Origin: Mangifera indica
Taxonomy: Eukaryota; Streptophyta; Magnoliopsida; Sapindales; Anacardiaceae
Assembly: GCF_011075055.1 (NCBI RefSeq)
Contig: NC_058147.1
Coordinates: forward strand, 7,874,001-7,938,000
Direction of reading: 5' to 3'
Length of the DNA: 64,000 nt
Below the pieces are notes generated by a model. That model worked only from the letters and a program-made list of their open reading frames with translations. It did no database searches and was not told the DNA's origin. The translations under genes were made by a program, and so were the position numbers. Positions 48,735-60,090 of this stretch are shown piece by piece. Position 1 is the first letter of the stretch; each line of letters begins with the position of its first letter.

Positions 48735-51700
48735 TTAACTAGGCCTCAGTAATCCTCTTTTGTCAGAATAAGAAGCTCGTCCCCTAAATCCAACAACACT
48801 TAGTTTTGAAGCTCTGGATTTCCCTAGGCTGGACTTCCTGTTCTCTGTTTGCTTCCTCCCACTTGATGGGGCTTTTTTGGAGCTACTTGTGGTGGAGGAC
48901 TTCGACTTCGACTTTGATACCTTAAATGTTGGTTTTGAAGATTTTGCAGCTACGGATGTTTTCCCAGATTTTGTGGTTGACGATTTTCTCGTTGCAGTGT
49001 TGGTAGATGCAACCTTCGTGCGGACACTAGAGGATTTCTCTGATGCAGCTTTGGTCTTGGTCTTGACTAATTTAGCAACCTTCCCCTTCTCCTGTGTTAT
49101 TTTAGCCCTGGCAATGTCCCTTCGGATATTATCAGTAGTGAGAGATTCCAAGCTCTCATTCTTCCTGATTGCCTCCTCAATACGCTCAGCCAACAGTACA
49201 TCCTTTTTAGCCACCAAGCTTGTCACTTTCCCTATCAAAGTAGGAGGTATTTAAAATTGATGAGGAATTTAGACTCCATCATTTCAAAGATTAGGAATTG
49301 CCACACATCACATGAATTTCGTTTGATAAAAAAGTCTCTTCACATATGAAGAGAAGCAAAGAAGATATGCAAAGCCAAGTAGTTCTAATGAGACACTAAC
49401 TAAATGAAGCAACAATAGCTATGGCATAAAAATTGATTTGTTCTATTTTTTCCTTGTTCGAAATAATTTCATCTGGACATGGGAAAAACCAAGAGTTTAT
49501 TAAAACTCATGATGAAAGAGAACAAAAAAAAAATTTAAGAATATATGCAGTACAACAAAAATGTTGTCCAGCATATTTCCATTCAATACACTGTTTTCGT
49601 CAACATTCAGTAGAATAGTTGAAAAAGCTCAGATAAAACTGCAAGGACTTTGCTGAGTGAGCGTTTTGAAAAATCGTGCTAGGCACACAGAAGAAAATTG
49701 GTTAAGAGTAGTAAAGTTCCTGAATCTGGAAAAGAGAAATAAAAAAGGAGATCATATATTGACAATAATTTCATTTATACCTTTTGCACCCATACAAGCA
49801 GTTCTCCCAGTACGATGCAGGTAGTCAATCTAAAATGCCAAAGAATAGGAGTAAATCTCTAATCAAAAGAAAAGAAAACAATAGGAGGGAAATATAGAAA
49901 AGAAAGAAAGAAAGCCTGTGGAAATTAACCAATTGACAACAGAGATGACACTTACAGAGTTCGACGGGAAATCAAACATGATAACATGATCTACATCCAA
50001 GTCCAGGCCCCTGGCAGCCAAGTCTGTGCTGACCAATGTAGGGCAGTCTCCATCATCATTCTTGAATTTGTTGAGATTTTCAACCCTGTGCTTACAAGAA
50101 AAACAGTTGAGCTAGTAAATTGAAGAAACATTCATGTATAGATGCCAGGAGAACATTTGGCATCATTTTTTGTCTTCTGCTCTCGAAAGTTGAAACATGT
50201 TTCTGGTCAGATGTTGGTTGTTATTTTCAGGCTCTTTAGTCATATGTATGTATGTAAGATAATTTTTGCTTTCACAAGCTAGTCCTTTTCTATAGGATGG
50301 CTTGATCACTTTGTAAGCTCTTGTTTATTAATATAACTTTCATAATAATAATAAGAAAAATAAAAGGCATGTCAGTTGATATTACTAGGTAAAATCAGCT
50401 ACCTAAGGAAAGCTCAGGCCACGAAATCATTTAGCCTTCAATTATTTAATTGATCACAGCAAATCAAGTCACAGAGCATAAAACAGTAATTCTGTTGTTC
50501 TACAAATTGTTACTTTTTTGAGTAGCTAGTTAGTGTTAGATCCCAAGTATATGTCTCTCACAAGAAGAAGGCCCAAAGGAATGAGACACATGGCAGCAGC
50601 AAAATTGACAACAAATGGGAACAATTAAACACACATCGCTGCTTGGGCCTGGAACAAATGGCAAACTCACAAGTGTTTGGACCACCAGAAGCAAGGGAGA
50701 GACGTGGCACTGCAGGGGAAGACCTAGCTGTTATGGACAACAAAAAGGAGGCATGCATGGGGAGAGCAGTAGAGAAATCAGAAGAACAAGTGGGGAATTG
50801 AACGAGAGATCTGAGCCCCTCGAATTGCCTGGAAAGCTTGCTGGAATTTTCATTTTGTTTGTAAATTGGATTGTTCTTGTTTGCTGTTATATTTTGAATC
50901 ATGAGATATACTGAACTCATGTAATACTGCACCCATTTTCCAGAAATGAAGTATTCATTTGAGTAAACAAATTTGGTTACTATTTTACTGTTCCATTGAA
51001 TTTGAGTTCTTGCTTGATTGAGTTGATGTTGTGTTAGCTGTTGTGATTGTGGAATTAAGGCAGAGAGGAGAGTGAAGGAAGGCATTTTGCAGTGCTGGAA
51101 ATTTTACAGGAAGTTGCTGTTGCAGAACCAAACGCAGGTATCTAACAGATAGCAAATTAGATTTCAAGAGAAAACATTACAACATTTTAAGTCCAGTTCC
51201 AGTCAAATGAGAGTTTTTTAATTAGACTACACATAAAATTCTATGTCTTAGAAAATACTATATATAAACGGCTAAAGTTTAGACATTATGAAAGTAAAAG
51301 ATAACATCTCATATCATCTCACCTTTGTTCTGCTGGCACCTCACCATGGTAATTGACAGTCGAAATCTGATTCTCATTAAGGAAGTGATCAACAGCACGA
51401 CTAGAATTTAATGTATTACAGAATACCATAACCTTGTTTCCCTTAGCCAAGCTTGGCTCAAGAACCTGCTTTCACATCGCCATTTAACTCATGTAAATTA
51501 TTTTGTTGGAATGCAAAAGAGCTAACATAGACTTCAACTTTTCAAATTGAATGCTTGTCCCAACTAAGAGGAATTTTAGCCTCATAAACCCAAATATTTG
51601 ACAAATTAAAAAACTGATCTACAACTTTTAACATTTATCAGTCAATAAAACAGCCATGGCTATTGAGAATTAAATATGAGTAATGAAGCACCACAGAAGT

Positions 51701-53539
51701 AGACCTGTAGCAATGCCTCCAGCTTATTTTCAGATCCTGAAAGTTTGATGAAATCATGTCGAGCGGATGCAATTTTTTTATGCAATGTGGACGTTCGTAA
51801 ATGTGTTATTCCTTGAAACTCCTCATCGATCAGCTTCTGCACTGCCTGAAAAAAATCACAAAGGCCAGTAACTAACTTGATTATAACCACAACAGTGAGG
51901 AGAGTTCATTTAATACAATTAAATAAAGGAAATTTCCAACACAACAAATTGCAGCTGCAATTATAATTAAAAGAAGAATAGTAACATTACATTATGCTTG
52001 AATTCCGCTGATAGTATACTATTCAAAATCAGCACAAGGACATTTACCAAACTAGGGTTTTTCAACACAAAAGAAAATTACATCAAAAGCACTGGATTCA
52101 TTTCAAACACTACATGCACCCCCCGCACACAAGTGCAAAAGGTGGTAAGAAAAACAACATATTTATCAAAGGTGCCCACTATATATAAACACACCAAGCA
52201 CACTCCACACAGCGAAGGTTTTGGGGAGAGTGTACCTTTGTCATTGTTGCGGTGACCAGTATAGTTTGAAACCCTTGGCCATCAGGCTTTGTTGCACGAT
52301 GTTTTAGTGGAGCAAGAAACTTGCGAATTTCAGGACCAAAACCACGATCAAACATGGTGTCCGCCTCATCCAACACCTACTAAATATTGTTAATACCATG
52401 AAGTGAACCAAAATTACTGCAATAGGGGCGAATAAAAAATATTTAATTCCCAAGATAGGCCACTTAAAATAACATTAGGTACTCACCACATATTTGATAT
52501 CACCGTAAACAATGTTCCCATCCTCAATATGTTGAAGAATTCTACCAGGGGTCCCAACTACCACGTCAATTGGGTTATTCAATGAATCCTCCTGGGGCCT
52601 CAACCGACCACCACCACTGACCATTATAGATCTGAATCGTGCATGATGACTAATGGACTTTGCTACACGAAAAACCTATAAAACCCACTTGAAATATTCA
52701 ATTGCATTGATCAAATTTTACAATGAATGACTTAGCTAACAATAGTAAATGAAATAAACAAAAACCTGCTCAGATAGCTCTCTGGTAGGACATAGCACAA
52801 CAGCTCACGGACGTCTGGGCTTCATTAGCCTACCCAACTCTGCCTCATCACGTCTCAACAACTGCAGAATTAGAAATTACAAGGGGTTGCCTCTAGATTT
52901 TACCATAACATTCTATGACATAGCTAACATGAAAGCATATTTACAGCTTTTGGATAGAAGCGAAACAGTGAAGAAAAAGAGGAACAAATCAGCTTGAATA
53001 TCCAATTATATAGATAAGTTAAACTTCGATATACTCAAGTATACCCAATTAAGAAGACGCTCTAGACCACTCAGGAAAAACATATTCTTATACTCTGAAT
53101 ATACAAAAAACTTGAGTATGTCACCTTTCAACACAAAATTTAAGTAGCCTACAAGACCAACAGCAGAAAAAATAAAACTTATCCCAAATAACACACATAT
53201 GAAAAAAGGAATGAAAAATAAAAACCACCAAGTACACCTCAAAGTTTCAATTCATCTATGGCAAAATGTGGCATACCTGAACAAGAGGTAACAAATAAGC
53301 CAGGGTCTTTCCAAGCCAGTATGTGAACCCAAGACCACACTTTTCTCATCCAAAATAGCAGGGATCCCAATACACTGAATCTCAGTAGGAACTTCAATAC
53401 CAATCTCTCTAACAGCCCCCATAACCTCCTCACTCAATCCCAACTCCTCAAAACTACCCACACTCACTACCCTCTTCTTCTTCTTATTATCAAAATCTCC
53501 ACCTTTCCCCTCTTTGTCCCCAAAACTCACAGCTTGTTC
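48735..53539 (-). pseudogene. RH39: RH39-type DEAD-box RNA helicase, disabled
   Basis: Coding blocks: 53539-53277, 52861-52766, 52675-52487, 52376-52236, 51845-51705, 51465-51323, 50085-49956, 49829-49781, 49231-48735, all with GT-AG borders and matching phases. Motifs: Q motif region [69 protein letters not shown] and YLHRTGRTA, then a Lys/Ser-rich tail ending KLSVVGFRGR. Lesions: one base is missing in the Walker A motif (GSHTG then frameshift, about 53312-53316), and an in-frame TGA at 52805-52807 replaces a probable CGA Arg just before VVLCPTREL. The 5' exon with the organelle transit peptide is not found in the 470 bp before the divergent gene. RH39 of Arabidopsis acts in chloroplast 23S rRNA processing. 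Confidence 0.85.
50534..51147. mobile_element. solo LTR in a helicase intron
   Basis: 614 bp starting TGTTAGATCCCAAG and ending GCAGGTATCTAACA, with TGTTAGAT/ATCTAACA inverted termini. Flanks GTTAG and GATAG match at four of five bases. No internal domain or second LTR, so it is read as the product of LTR-LTR recombination. It lies in the intron between the exons at 51323 and 50085. TGTTAG ends are common in Copia LTRs; the superfamily is not proven. Confidence 0.65.
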
Positions 53540-53902
53540 CTGCGTTTCAAAGAAAGTTGAATATAAAATTAACAAAATATTAATTTTTTAAAAAAATTAA
53601 AAAATAATAAAATATGATAATTTTTTGAAATTTAGTTACAAACTAGTTAAAGAAAATTTGATTTAGTTAATTAATATTTTCGATTCGATTTAAAATCAGT
53701 TTAGTTTTAGTTCATAATTTTTTTAAACCAAAATTTAGTTTGATTTAAAAAATTGATAAATTAGTTCAATTAACGGGTTTGGAGCACCTTTACCATTTCC
53801 TGTTGTCTAAAGTTTTCTTTGAAACAAATGCTACGAATTAGATAAATCTAAAGCAAGCATAAAACGGACCCATTAAACCCAAAATAAAAATTTTTAAAAA
53901 CA

Positions 53903-53914
53903 TTTGGCGCCAAA
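53903..53914 (+). promoter_or_regulatory. palindromic E2F site TTTGGCGCCAAA upstream of the MRNIP-like gene
   Basis: A perfect palindrome containing TTTGGCGC on both strands, 93 bp before the ATG at 54007. E2F/DP factors bind TTTSSCGC and drive S-phase and DNA-repair genes, which fits a DNA-damage protein. Binding is inferred. Confidence 0.6.
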
Positions 53915-54006
53915 ATTCAAAATTTCCATCTAAAAGCTCTCGGCCAAACAAAATTCAAAACCCTAAATCTAAATACAGAAATCAAATAAAAATCTAAACT
54001 AAAAGA

Positions 54007-55362
54007 ATGCCAAACACCATCTACATTGCGCTCCAATGTTGTCAGTGCTCAATGATGCAGGCAAAAATATCCGTTTCTCTTTATCTCTATCTTTGTGTAA
54101 CTTCATCATATTTTTTTTGTGTATATAGAGTTTATTTGCATTTATTTGTGTTTTGAGTTCAATTACCAGGTGAAGCAGAAGAAGAAGAGCAGCAACAAGT
54201 GGACGTGCGTGGTTTGCAACCAGAAGCAGTCAGTACGGAAGGTGTTTGCGCAGGGATTCATGGCCAAGGATCTTCGCGGTTTCGTCCAGTCCTTCAACAT
54301 CTCGCGTTCGCGAGAAACAGAACAAGGTGTTGTTCGTCCTTTTTATTCTTAAAGATTTTTTTCCCTCTATTTTTTGTCTAGAAAGAAACCTACGAGTATA
54401 AACCGAAGACTCAAACTGGGAAACAAACCTCTTATCAAATGCTTAATTTTGATGGATGTAGGTGGTGTGGGAGATGGACTTGAGGCAGAGATTGAAGTAG
54501 AGATGACAAATAAGAAACTCAAGTTGAATAAGTATCAGACTATTACTGATGGAAAATGTTACGGAGTAGCAAAAGGAGACGATGAACTTCCCAAAACATT
54601 TTTTGACTCTCTAGGTCATGGTCAAGGTAATTGGAAACTTCTTTGTTTAGGTGCTTGGTAGACCGTTTTGACCAAGTGAATTATTTGCTACACCTATGGA
54701 TTATAAAGTTGTAATTGTTTGGACAAGGGCTAGGTTTGGACCGAATTAGATCAAGTTTGATTGCCACCCAATTGATCATATATTTCAATAACAAATGTTT
54801 GTTAAGTTTGGGTTTATTTTATTATATTGAGTTTGAACTTGACTTTAATTTTGTAATAACTCATTGAACTCGAATATATATTTGGAGTTTGATTTTTTAG
54901 AATTGAGTGAAATTTGAGCAAACCAAAACTTGAACTTGACTCAATTTGAATTATTCTATACTATTTTCATTGAACTTATTTTTATAATATTGTGACTTCT
55001 GTCAATTTGAAGTTGGAGATGAGGAGGCTAGAGCTAGTTCTACCACAAAGCGGAGCAGTCTCTTGGCTCAAGATGACAAGGAGGCGATAACCATGGCTGC
55101 ATCAAAGTGGAGCAATGATATGACTCAAAATGACAAGGAGCCAACGCCAAAAAAGACCAATGTTGTTTCAAAATGGAGCAGTTACATGACTCAAGATGAT
55201 ACAGAGCGGACGTCAAGCCAGGCGACAATGGCCACGTCTTCCTCAAAATGGAGGGATTACATAAATCAAGATGACAAGAAGCCGCCAAGGACAGAAGAGC
55301 AAACAAAGACCAAGGCTGCATCGACAAGGGTTAACCAGTCAACTTCGAATTGGTGTGAATAG
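54007..55362 (+). CDS. MRNIP-like zinc-ribbon protein, 4 exons, 241 aa, tail shortened by a stop
   Basis: Exons 54007-54060, 54170-54326, 54462-54626 and 55013-55362 (TAG 55360-55362). The N-terminus has two Cys pairs of a zinc ribbon, CCQC (exon 1) and CVVC (exon 2), around KKKSSNKWTC and followed by QKQSVRKVFAQGFMAKDLR, the signature of MRN complex-interacting protein (C5orf45/MRNIP). In animals it assists the MRE11-RAD50-NBS1 double-strand-break sensor in the nucleus. Exon 1 ends CAG^GCAAAA, a GC donor. Exon 4 carries a repeated SKW(x)3Y(M/I)(T/N)QDD motif. After the TAG, recognisable coding continues to about 55578 with two more repeat units and a second lesion at 55438, so the ancestral protein was about 70 residues longer. 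It may still work through its N-terminal domain, or be an early pseudogene. Confidence 0.75.
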
Positions 55363-55578
55363 ATGACAGGTGACGAGGACCAGAGGCCCCATTTGCCAAC
55401 AAGAGTGGGGAAGGCTGCTTCGAAATGGGACAATTACTAACCCATGAGGAAGATGGCTTAGAACGAGTGAGTGGTAGAAAGACTGTGGATCACATAGGTG
55501 ATTGGAGCAATGGTGTTTTTGAGACCACAACAAATGATCAGAAGGTAGAAGATGACATCCACCCTGATTTCATTTGAA
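55363..55578 (+). pseudogene. former C-terminal coding region of the MRNIP-like gene, now beyond the stop
   Basis: In frame after TAG, a unit with MTGDEDQRPHLPTRVGKAAS and KWDNY is followed by TAA at 55438, where one base seems to have been lost. Shifting frame gives THEEDGLERVSGRKTVDH, GDWSNGVFETT and DDIHPDFI with a natural TGA near 55576. This reads as relaxed coding sequence. Confidence 0.65.
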
Positions 55579-55964
55579 GCTTTCCGATACTATAAACCTT
55601 CCACTTTTACATTAGACTGTTTATGCAACCGTGCAATATGTGCTCAGATGCATCAATTACTAAAGAGTCAGGCAAATGCTTGGAAAATCTTTAATTACTA
55701 TGTCATTCAAATGAAAACATAACGTAAAAATAAATAGAAAAGCACATCGATTGTAATCCTAAAACTTAAATACCTTTGGTATACTCCACACTGAATCAAA
55801 AGCCTAAAAGAATTTCAGCAAGTTACAGACTATAAAAAAATAAAATAAAACTAGGAAATTAGTCTAGGAGAAAACCCCATAAACAATGACAGCACGTAAC
55901 CCTTAAAAAATGAGCTAGAAACCAGGGACCAGTAAATGTATTTACCCAGAAGAACGAGGGCACT

Positions 55965-57614
55965 TCATTCATTCAGTGCCAATGAACCAAGCTTATCGTT
56001 AATGTCAGATCTTGCAGCAGCTTCCTGAAGTACAGCCATTGCCTCAGCCACCTTTGTTTCCAGAGCTTCAGGAGACTCGATAAGATGGAGCACTTCTGTT
56101 TGGTCCATCTCCAGCAACATTCCAGTCACCTTTGATGCATGAACAGGCTCAACACTCTCCACAAGGGGATAAAGCTGTTCACCAAGCATCTGAATATGGA
56201 ACACGATAAGTAACCCAGTCGAACTTTCAAATTCAAATAACACCCAAAACTTGATCAACTTATTTAAAAGAAAGAGAAGAAAATATTGCATACCCTCGTG
56301 CGGTCGGTTGAGCTGGCAGACGCCAAAGCAGATGTAAGTGTTGAAATTGGTACTGACCCAGGTCGTGGGGTTTCAAATGGAGTCATAGGCATTCCGGAAG
56401 CATCAAAGGACATAGGCATCATTGAAAAAACAGATGGGTTGATTCCATTTCTTTCATTGTTCAGGTATCCAAGTCCCTATAAGAGTAATCCAAAAGTTGA
56501 AAATGAGGAGTCAGATATAATATCAGAGATGAACAAATAATTAACATTACTCAACAGATTACCTGAACACGAGCTTAGACTTGTAATCGCCTAATATTAA
56601 TCATAGAAGTTTTCAACTAATATCATAACACTTCTAACACAGCAACAGTTTATACTAACCAAAGCAGCGCACCATTATCATCAAGATAAATCAGCCAAAT
56701 AGCACTGACAAGTTTTAATCTAAAACAGAAACTGCTTTTGTAGGAAGTCAAATATTATATATATATATATATATATATAATAAAATAAGAGGAGAAAATA
56801 ATAGGCAAATCTCCTAACATATAATTTGTTAAACTGTCATAATATGTCAACTAAGCAAGCCCCAGCCTATTAAAGAAAAACCATTTTCACTCCTAGCCTA
56901 TTAAAGTCTAAACATGAAAAGATTAAGAAAGTTTTGCATATCAAGGATCCTTGAACAAGTCTTGCATTTGAAAAAAAAAAAATCCCTCATGCTTGTAAGT
57001 TTGATAAAATAGCCATACACAAGACAGGATTACTATTTGGACCACTTGAATGACACAGGGAAAGGAACAATTTGAGAAAGTTTTTTATTGCACCTGTGAC
57101 TGCTGCATTTGTTAGGGGTTTCCACTTCGTCTCATGCCCCCCATTCGCTGCCCTGGTTGTCCTTGTCTTGGAAGATGATATGGCATTATATAATTTGGTC
57201 CACCAGGACGCATTCCAGCATAAATTTGTTGCTGAAAACTGTACCCTGCAGGCTGGGGCATTAAACCAGGAGTACCCTGACCATAGTATAGCGGCCGAGG
57301 ACCAAGCCTAGGTGCCCCAGGATGATAACCAGGAATTCCTGAAGGCAGAGGTGACACTGCACCAGGTGCTCGGATTTGAGCAAAATGTGCCTAAAAAGGA
57401 AAACCATGATAATATATGCTTCCAAAGCAAGGCATTAATAAAAAATCTACTTCAAGAATGACTATATCTATAATAAAGAGTCTCCAATATGACCAAAAAC
57501 ATGCAACCAGAAAATCACCTGCATCCAAGCCTTTCTTTCATCTTTGCGTTGGGCCACAGCCACATAGAGAGGTTTCTGCCCAATCATCTTCCCATGCATC
57601 TCATTCAACTAAAA

Positions 57615-57673
<59 letters not shown>

Positions 57674-58728
57674 TTTTATACATAAAGAAAGAAAGGCAAA
57701 GGCAAAAGCATGGTCGACATAAGATTTGAAAATGAACAGTAAGAAACTTACAGCTCTTGTGGCTTCCTCGGGTGAAGAAAAGGCAACAAAACCAGAGCCT
57801 TTGCTCATCCCATTCGAATCAAGCAAGACCTGGAACAGTTATATTTAAGGGGGAAAAACAATACTAAATATGAACCAGTATAAAAAGCAAAGTAATAAGA
57901 ACAGTCAAAAGAGTTACTAAAAAACTAGAAAGTTACACAAAACAATACCTTGCACGACCTTATAGTTCCATATTCAGAAAATAATTCCTTAAGTTTTTCA
58001 TCGTTTATGCTGTCATCCAGATTTTTCAGATATAAATTAGCAGCTCTCCATTTTTCGTATCTACTGATTCTTTCCTGTTCAAATTTAGCTTTCAACTCTG
58101 CCTCCCTCTCAGATCTCTTTTGCGCTCTGCCCACATACCAAACCTTGTCACCATCAGCAGTCCCATTCAACTTCTCCACTGCAGCAGCAGCAGAATCTGC
58201 AGTCTGGAAATTTACAAAACCAAAACATCTAGACTTTCCGTTTGAGTCCTTCATAACTAGTGCACTAGTGATGGTACCATAATGGCCAAAAACTTTCTTA
58301 AGGTCCTCATCAGTTGTCATTTCAGACAAATTGTTAACATAAACATTAGTGAACTTAGGTGGAACACTTTTCTGTTCCCTCTGTTGGCGTCGAACAAAAA
58401 GACCAACATAAACTTTTTTATCATTTAACAGCATGCCATTCAACAGTTGAATCGCATTTTTCGCAGCTTCCTCATTTTCATACTGCACAAATCCATATCC
58501 TTTTGACCGACCAGTGCTGTCGACAGCGACTTTGCAAGAAAGTACATTCCCAAAGGCAGCAAAAGTCTCTTGCAATGCCTTGTTATCAATGGATACATCC
58601 AGGTTCTTAATGAAAATATTGGCATATCCACTTTTGCGGATGCTGGGATCTCGATGAGAATACATAATCCTTATAGGTTTCCCATTGATAGGAGTGAAGT
58701 TCAAAGTCTCCTTGGCATTGGCAGTTGC
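55965..58728 (-). pseudogene. poly(A)-binding protein gene lacking RRM1, with a stop before the MLLE domain
   Basis: Blocks: about 58725-57949 (end of RRM1 linker NFTPINGKPIRIMYSHRDPS, RRM2, RRM3, first part of RRM4), 57829-57752 (GMSKGSGFVAF, RNP1 of RRM4), 57608-57519 (KPLYVAVAQRKDERKAWMQ), 57390-57094 (Pro/Gly/Met-rich linker), 56476-56294, and 56189-55965 (MLLE/PABC domain with [20 protein letters not shown]). PABPs coat poly(A) tails and bind eIF4G; MLLE docks PAM2 proteins. An in-frame TAA at 57112-57114 falls in the linker, so the MLLE exons cannot be reached by normal translation. No RRM1 exon is seen in the 5.2 kb upstream to the window edge, and the expected acceptor at the first block reads TTTGCAA instead of TTTGCAG. 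RNP motifs in the remaining RRMs are intact. A transcript using an unseen distant exon is possible. The linker and C-terminus suit the PAB3/PAB5 class loosely. Confidence 0.75.
57608..57672. repeat. poly-A and (AG)n microsatellite in a PABP intron
   Basis: An A-rich run is followed by about 14 AG units immediately 3' (plus strand) of the exon at 57519-57608. Confidence 0.9.
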
Positions 58729-59343
58729 AAATTAAAATTCATAGACATGGTCAATACAGCACTTAAGAAAGAATAAGAAAACATAACAAAGAAAAGAGTT
58801 ACTCAAACTCATATGGTTAATTAATCTGGCTGTAAATACAGCATATGCAGAGCAAACATGATTCCAACTTTCCAATTAATCAATCACTAGCTACATCATG
58901 TGTGCTCAACTTATCTGTCTGTATATGAAACATAAAATCCTAAACATAATAAGATTACATAAAACCTAATGTAAATCACAACCACCAATTTCCACCAAAA
59001 TTAAAGTAAACCAGCATAAAAATATTTTTTAATTTCTAGTAGAATGTTAACCTTAATGGTAAAAAAAATCCTACTAAAGTACTGGTAAGCATACAAACTT
59101 AGCCTAATTGAACTGATTAAAAAAAAAAAAAAAAAAGAATAAACAAGTCACTAGCAGTAATCTGTGGCATGACTTAAAATCCTTCCTATTAACCCCAATT
59201 GTTGAACTTCCGAAAATAAACTCAGCAGTCAGCGCACCAATAAATATATTATGATTGACACCCTTCTATTGTTTAGCTACTGTATCTCAACATTCTATAA
59301 TGCATATAATATATTTAGATTAGATTTCAATTTCATAACTTTA

Positions 59344-59481
59344 ATTTGATAATCAACACTAATTATAAATTAGCAATCTACTCATTAAAAAATTAAAAAT
59401 CCCATAAAATGACCCTAACCCCACCCAGTAAACAATACATATTTATACAGAGAGAATCACCACACATTGATAAGATAACAC

Positions 59482-59517
<36 letters not shown>

Positions 59518-60090
59518 GATGATTCTCCAATTAAAAAAAAAAAAACTAACTAACTTTGCACTTTATCCAACAACCACCAACATTGATCACACAAAGGGGG
59601 CGTTTGGTTTGGGTAATGTTTGATTACTAAAATAAAAAGATTACCTTGAAGATAGATTACTTAGAAGATTACTGGGTATAAATGATTACTATGTTTGATA
59701 AAATTTGATAGGTATAAATAATTATTGTGTTTGGTTAAAGGTAATAAAAGATAAAGTTACGGTTCAAGATTATGAGACAAAACTTTATAAAATAAATCAA
59801 AGAAGCAAGGTAAAGTGTAATTCTCAAAGTCATAATTTTTTAATTTTTAAAAATCTAAACTCCTGTGTATGAATAAAATTTTGTTAAAAAATTCAGAAAA
59901 TATTGAAAGCAAAATTATTATTTAATAAAAAATTAAAGTTTTATTACATTTTTCCTCCTTAGTTCAAAAATCTAATAATTTTCCTTACACAATATTTGAA
60001 AAGTAGCAATTTCACTCTTAGTGTTTTGAAACCATCAATGTTGACTTTCCCTCTCAGCTTATTTCTTTCTACCTTGTTGTTCTCACCCAC
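59344..60090. repeat. first copy of a diverged local duplication
   Basis: 59344-59462 matches 61067-61183 almost perfectly (CAATCTACTCATTAAAAAAT, TGACCCTAACCCCACCCAGT), and 59755-60090 matches 61645-61992 (AAGTTACGGTTCAAGATT, AATCTAAACTCCTGTGTATG). The order is conserved, with different sequence between the two matching blocks. Confidence 0.85.
59596..59751. repeat. left half of a Tourist-like element
   Basis: GGGGGCGTTTGGTTTGGGTA starts an arm with CTTGAAGATAGATTACTTAG and ATAATTATTGTGTTTGG, the least diverged copy of this family in the window. It stops at GGTAATAAAAG, where the complementary arm should begin. Confidence 0.65.

Noticed and set aside
48877..49254. Plus-strand frame of 125 aa
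   Set aside because: Antisense shadow of the Lys/Ser-rich tail of the RH39-type gene.
50558..51085. Minus-strand frame of 175 aa
   Set aside because: Lies entirely within the solo LTR and shows no protein family; chance open frame.
59484..59517. Regular repeats as a possible CRISPR-like array
   Set aside because: It is a simple (TAA)n microsatellite with no spacers, in a plant nuclear context.
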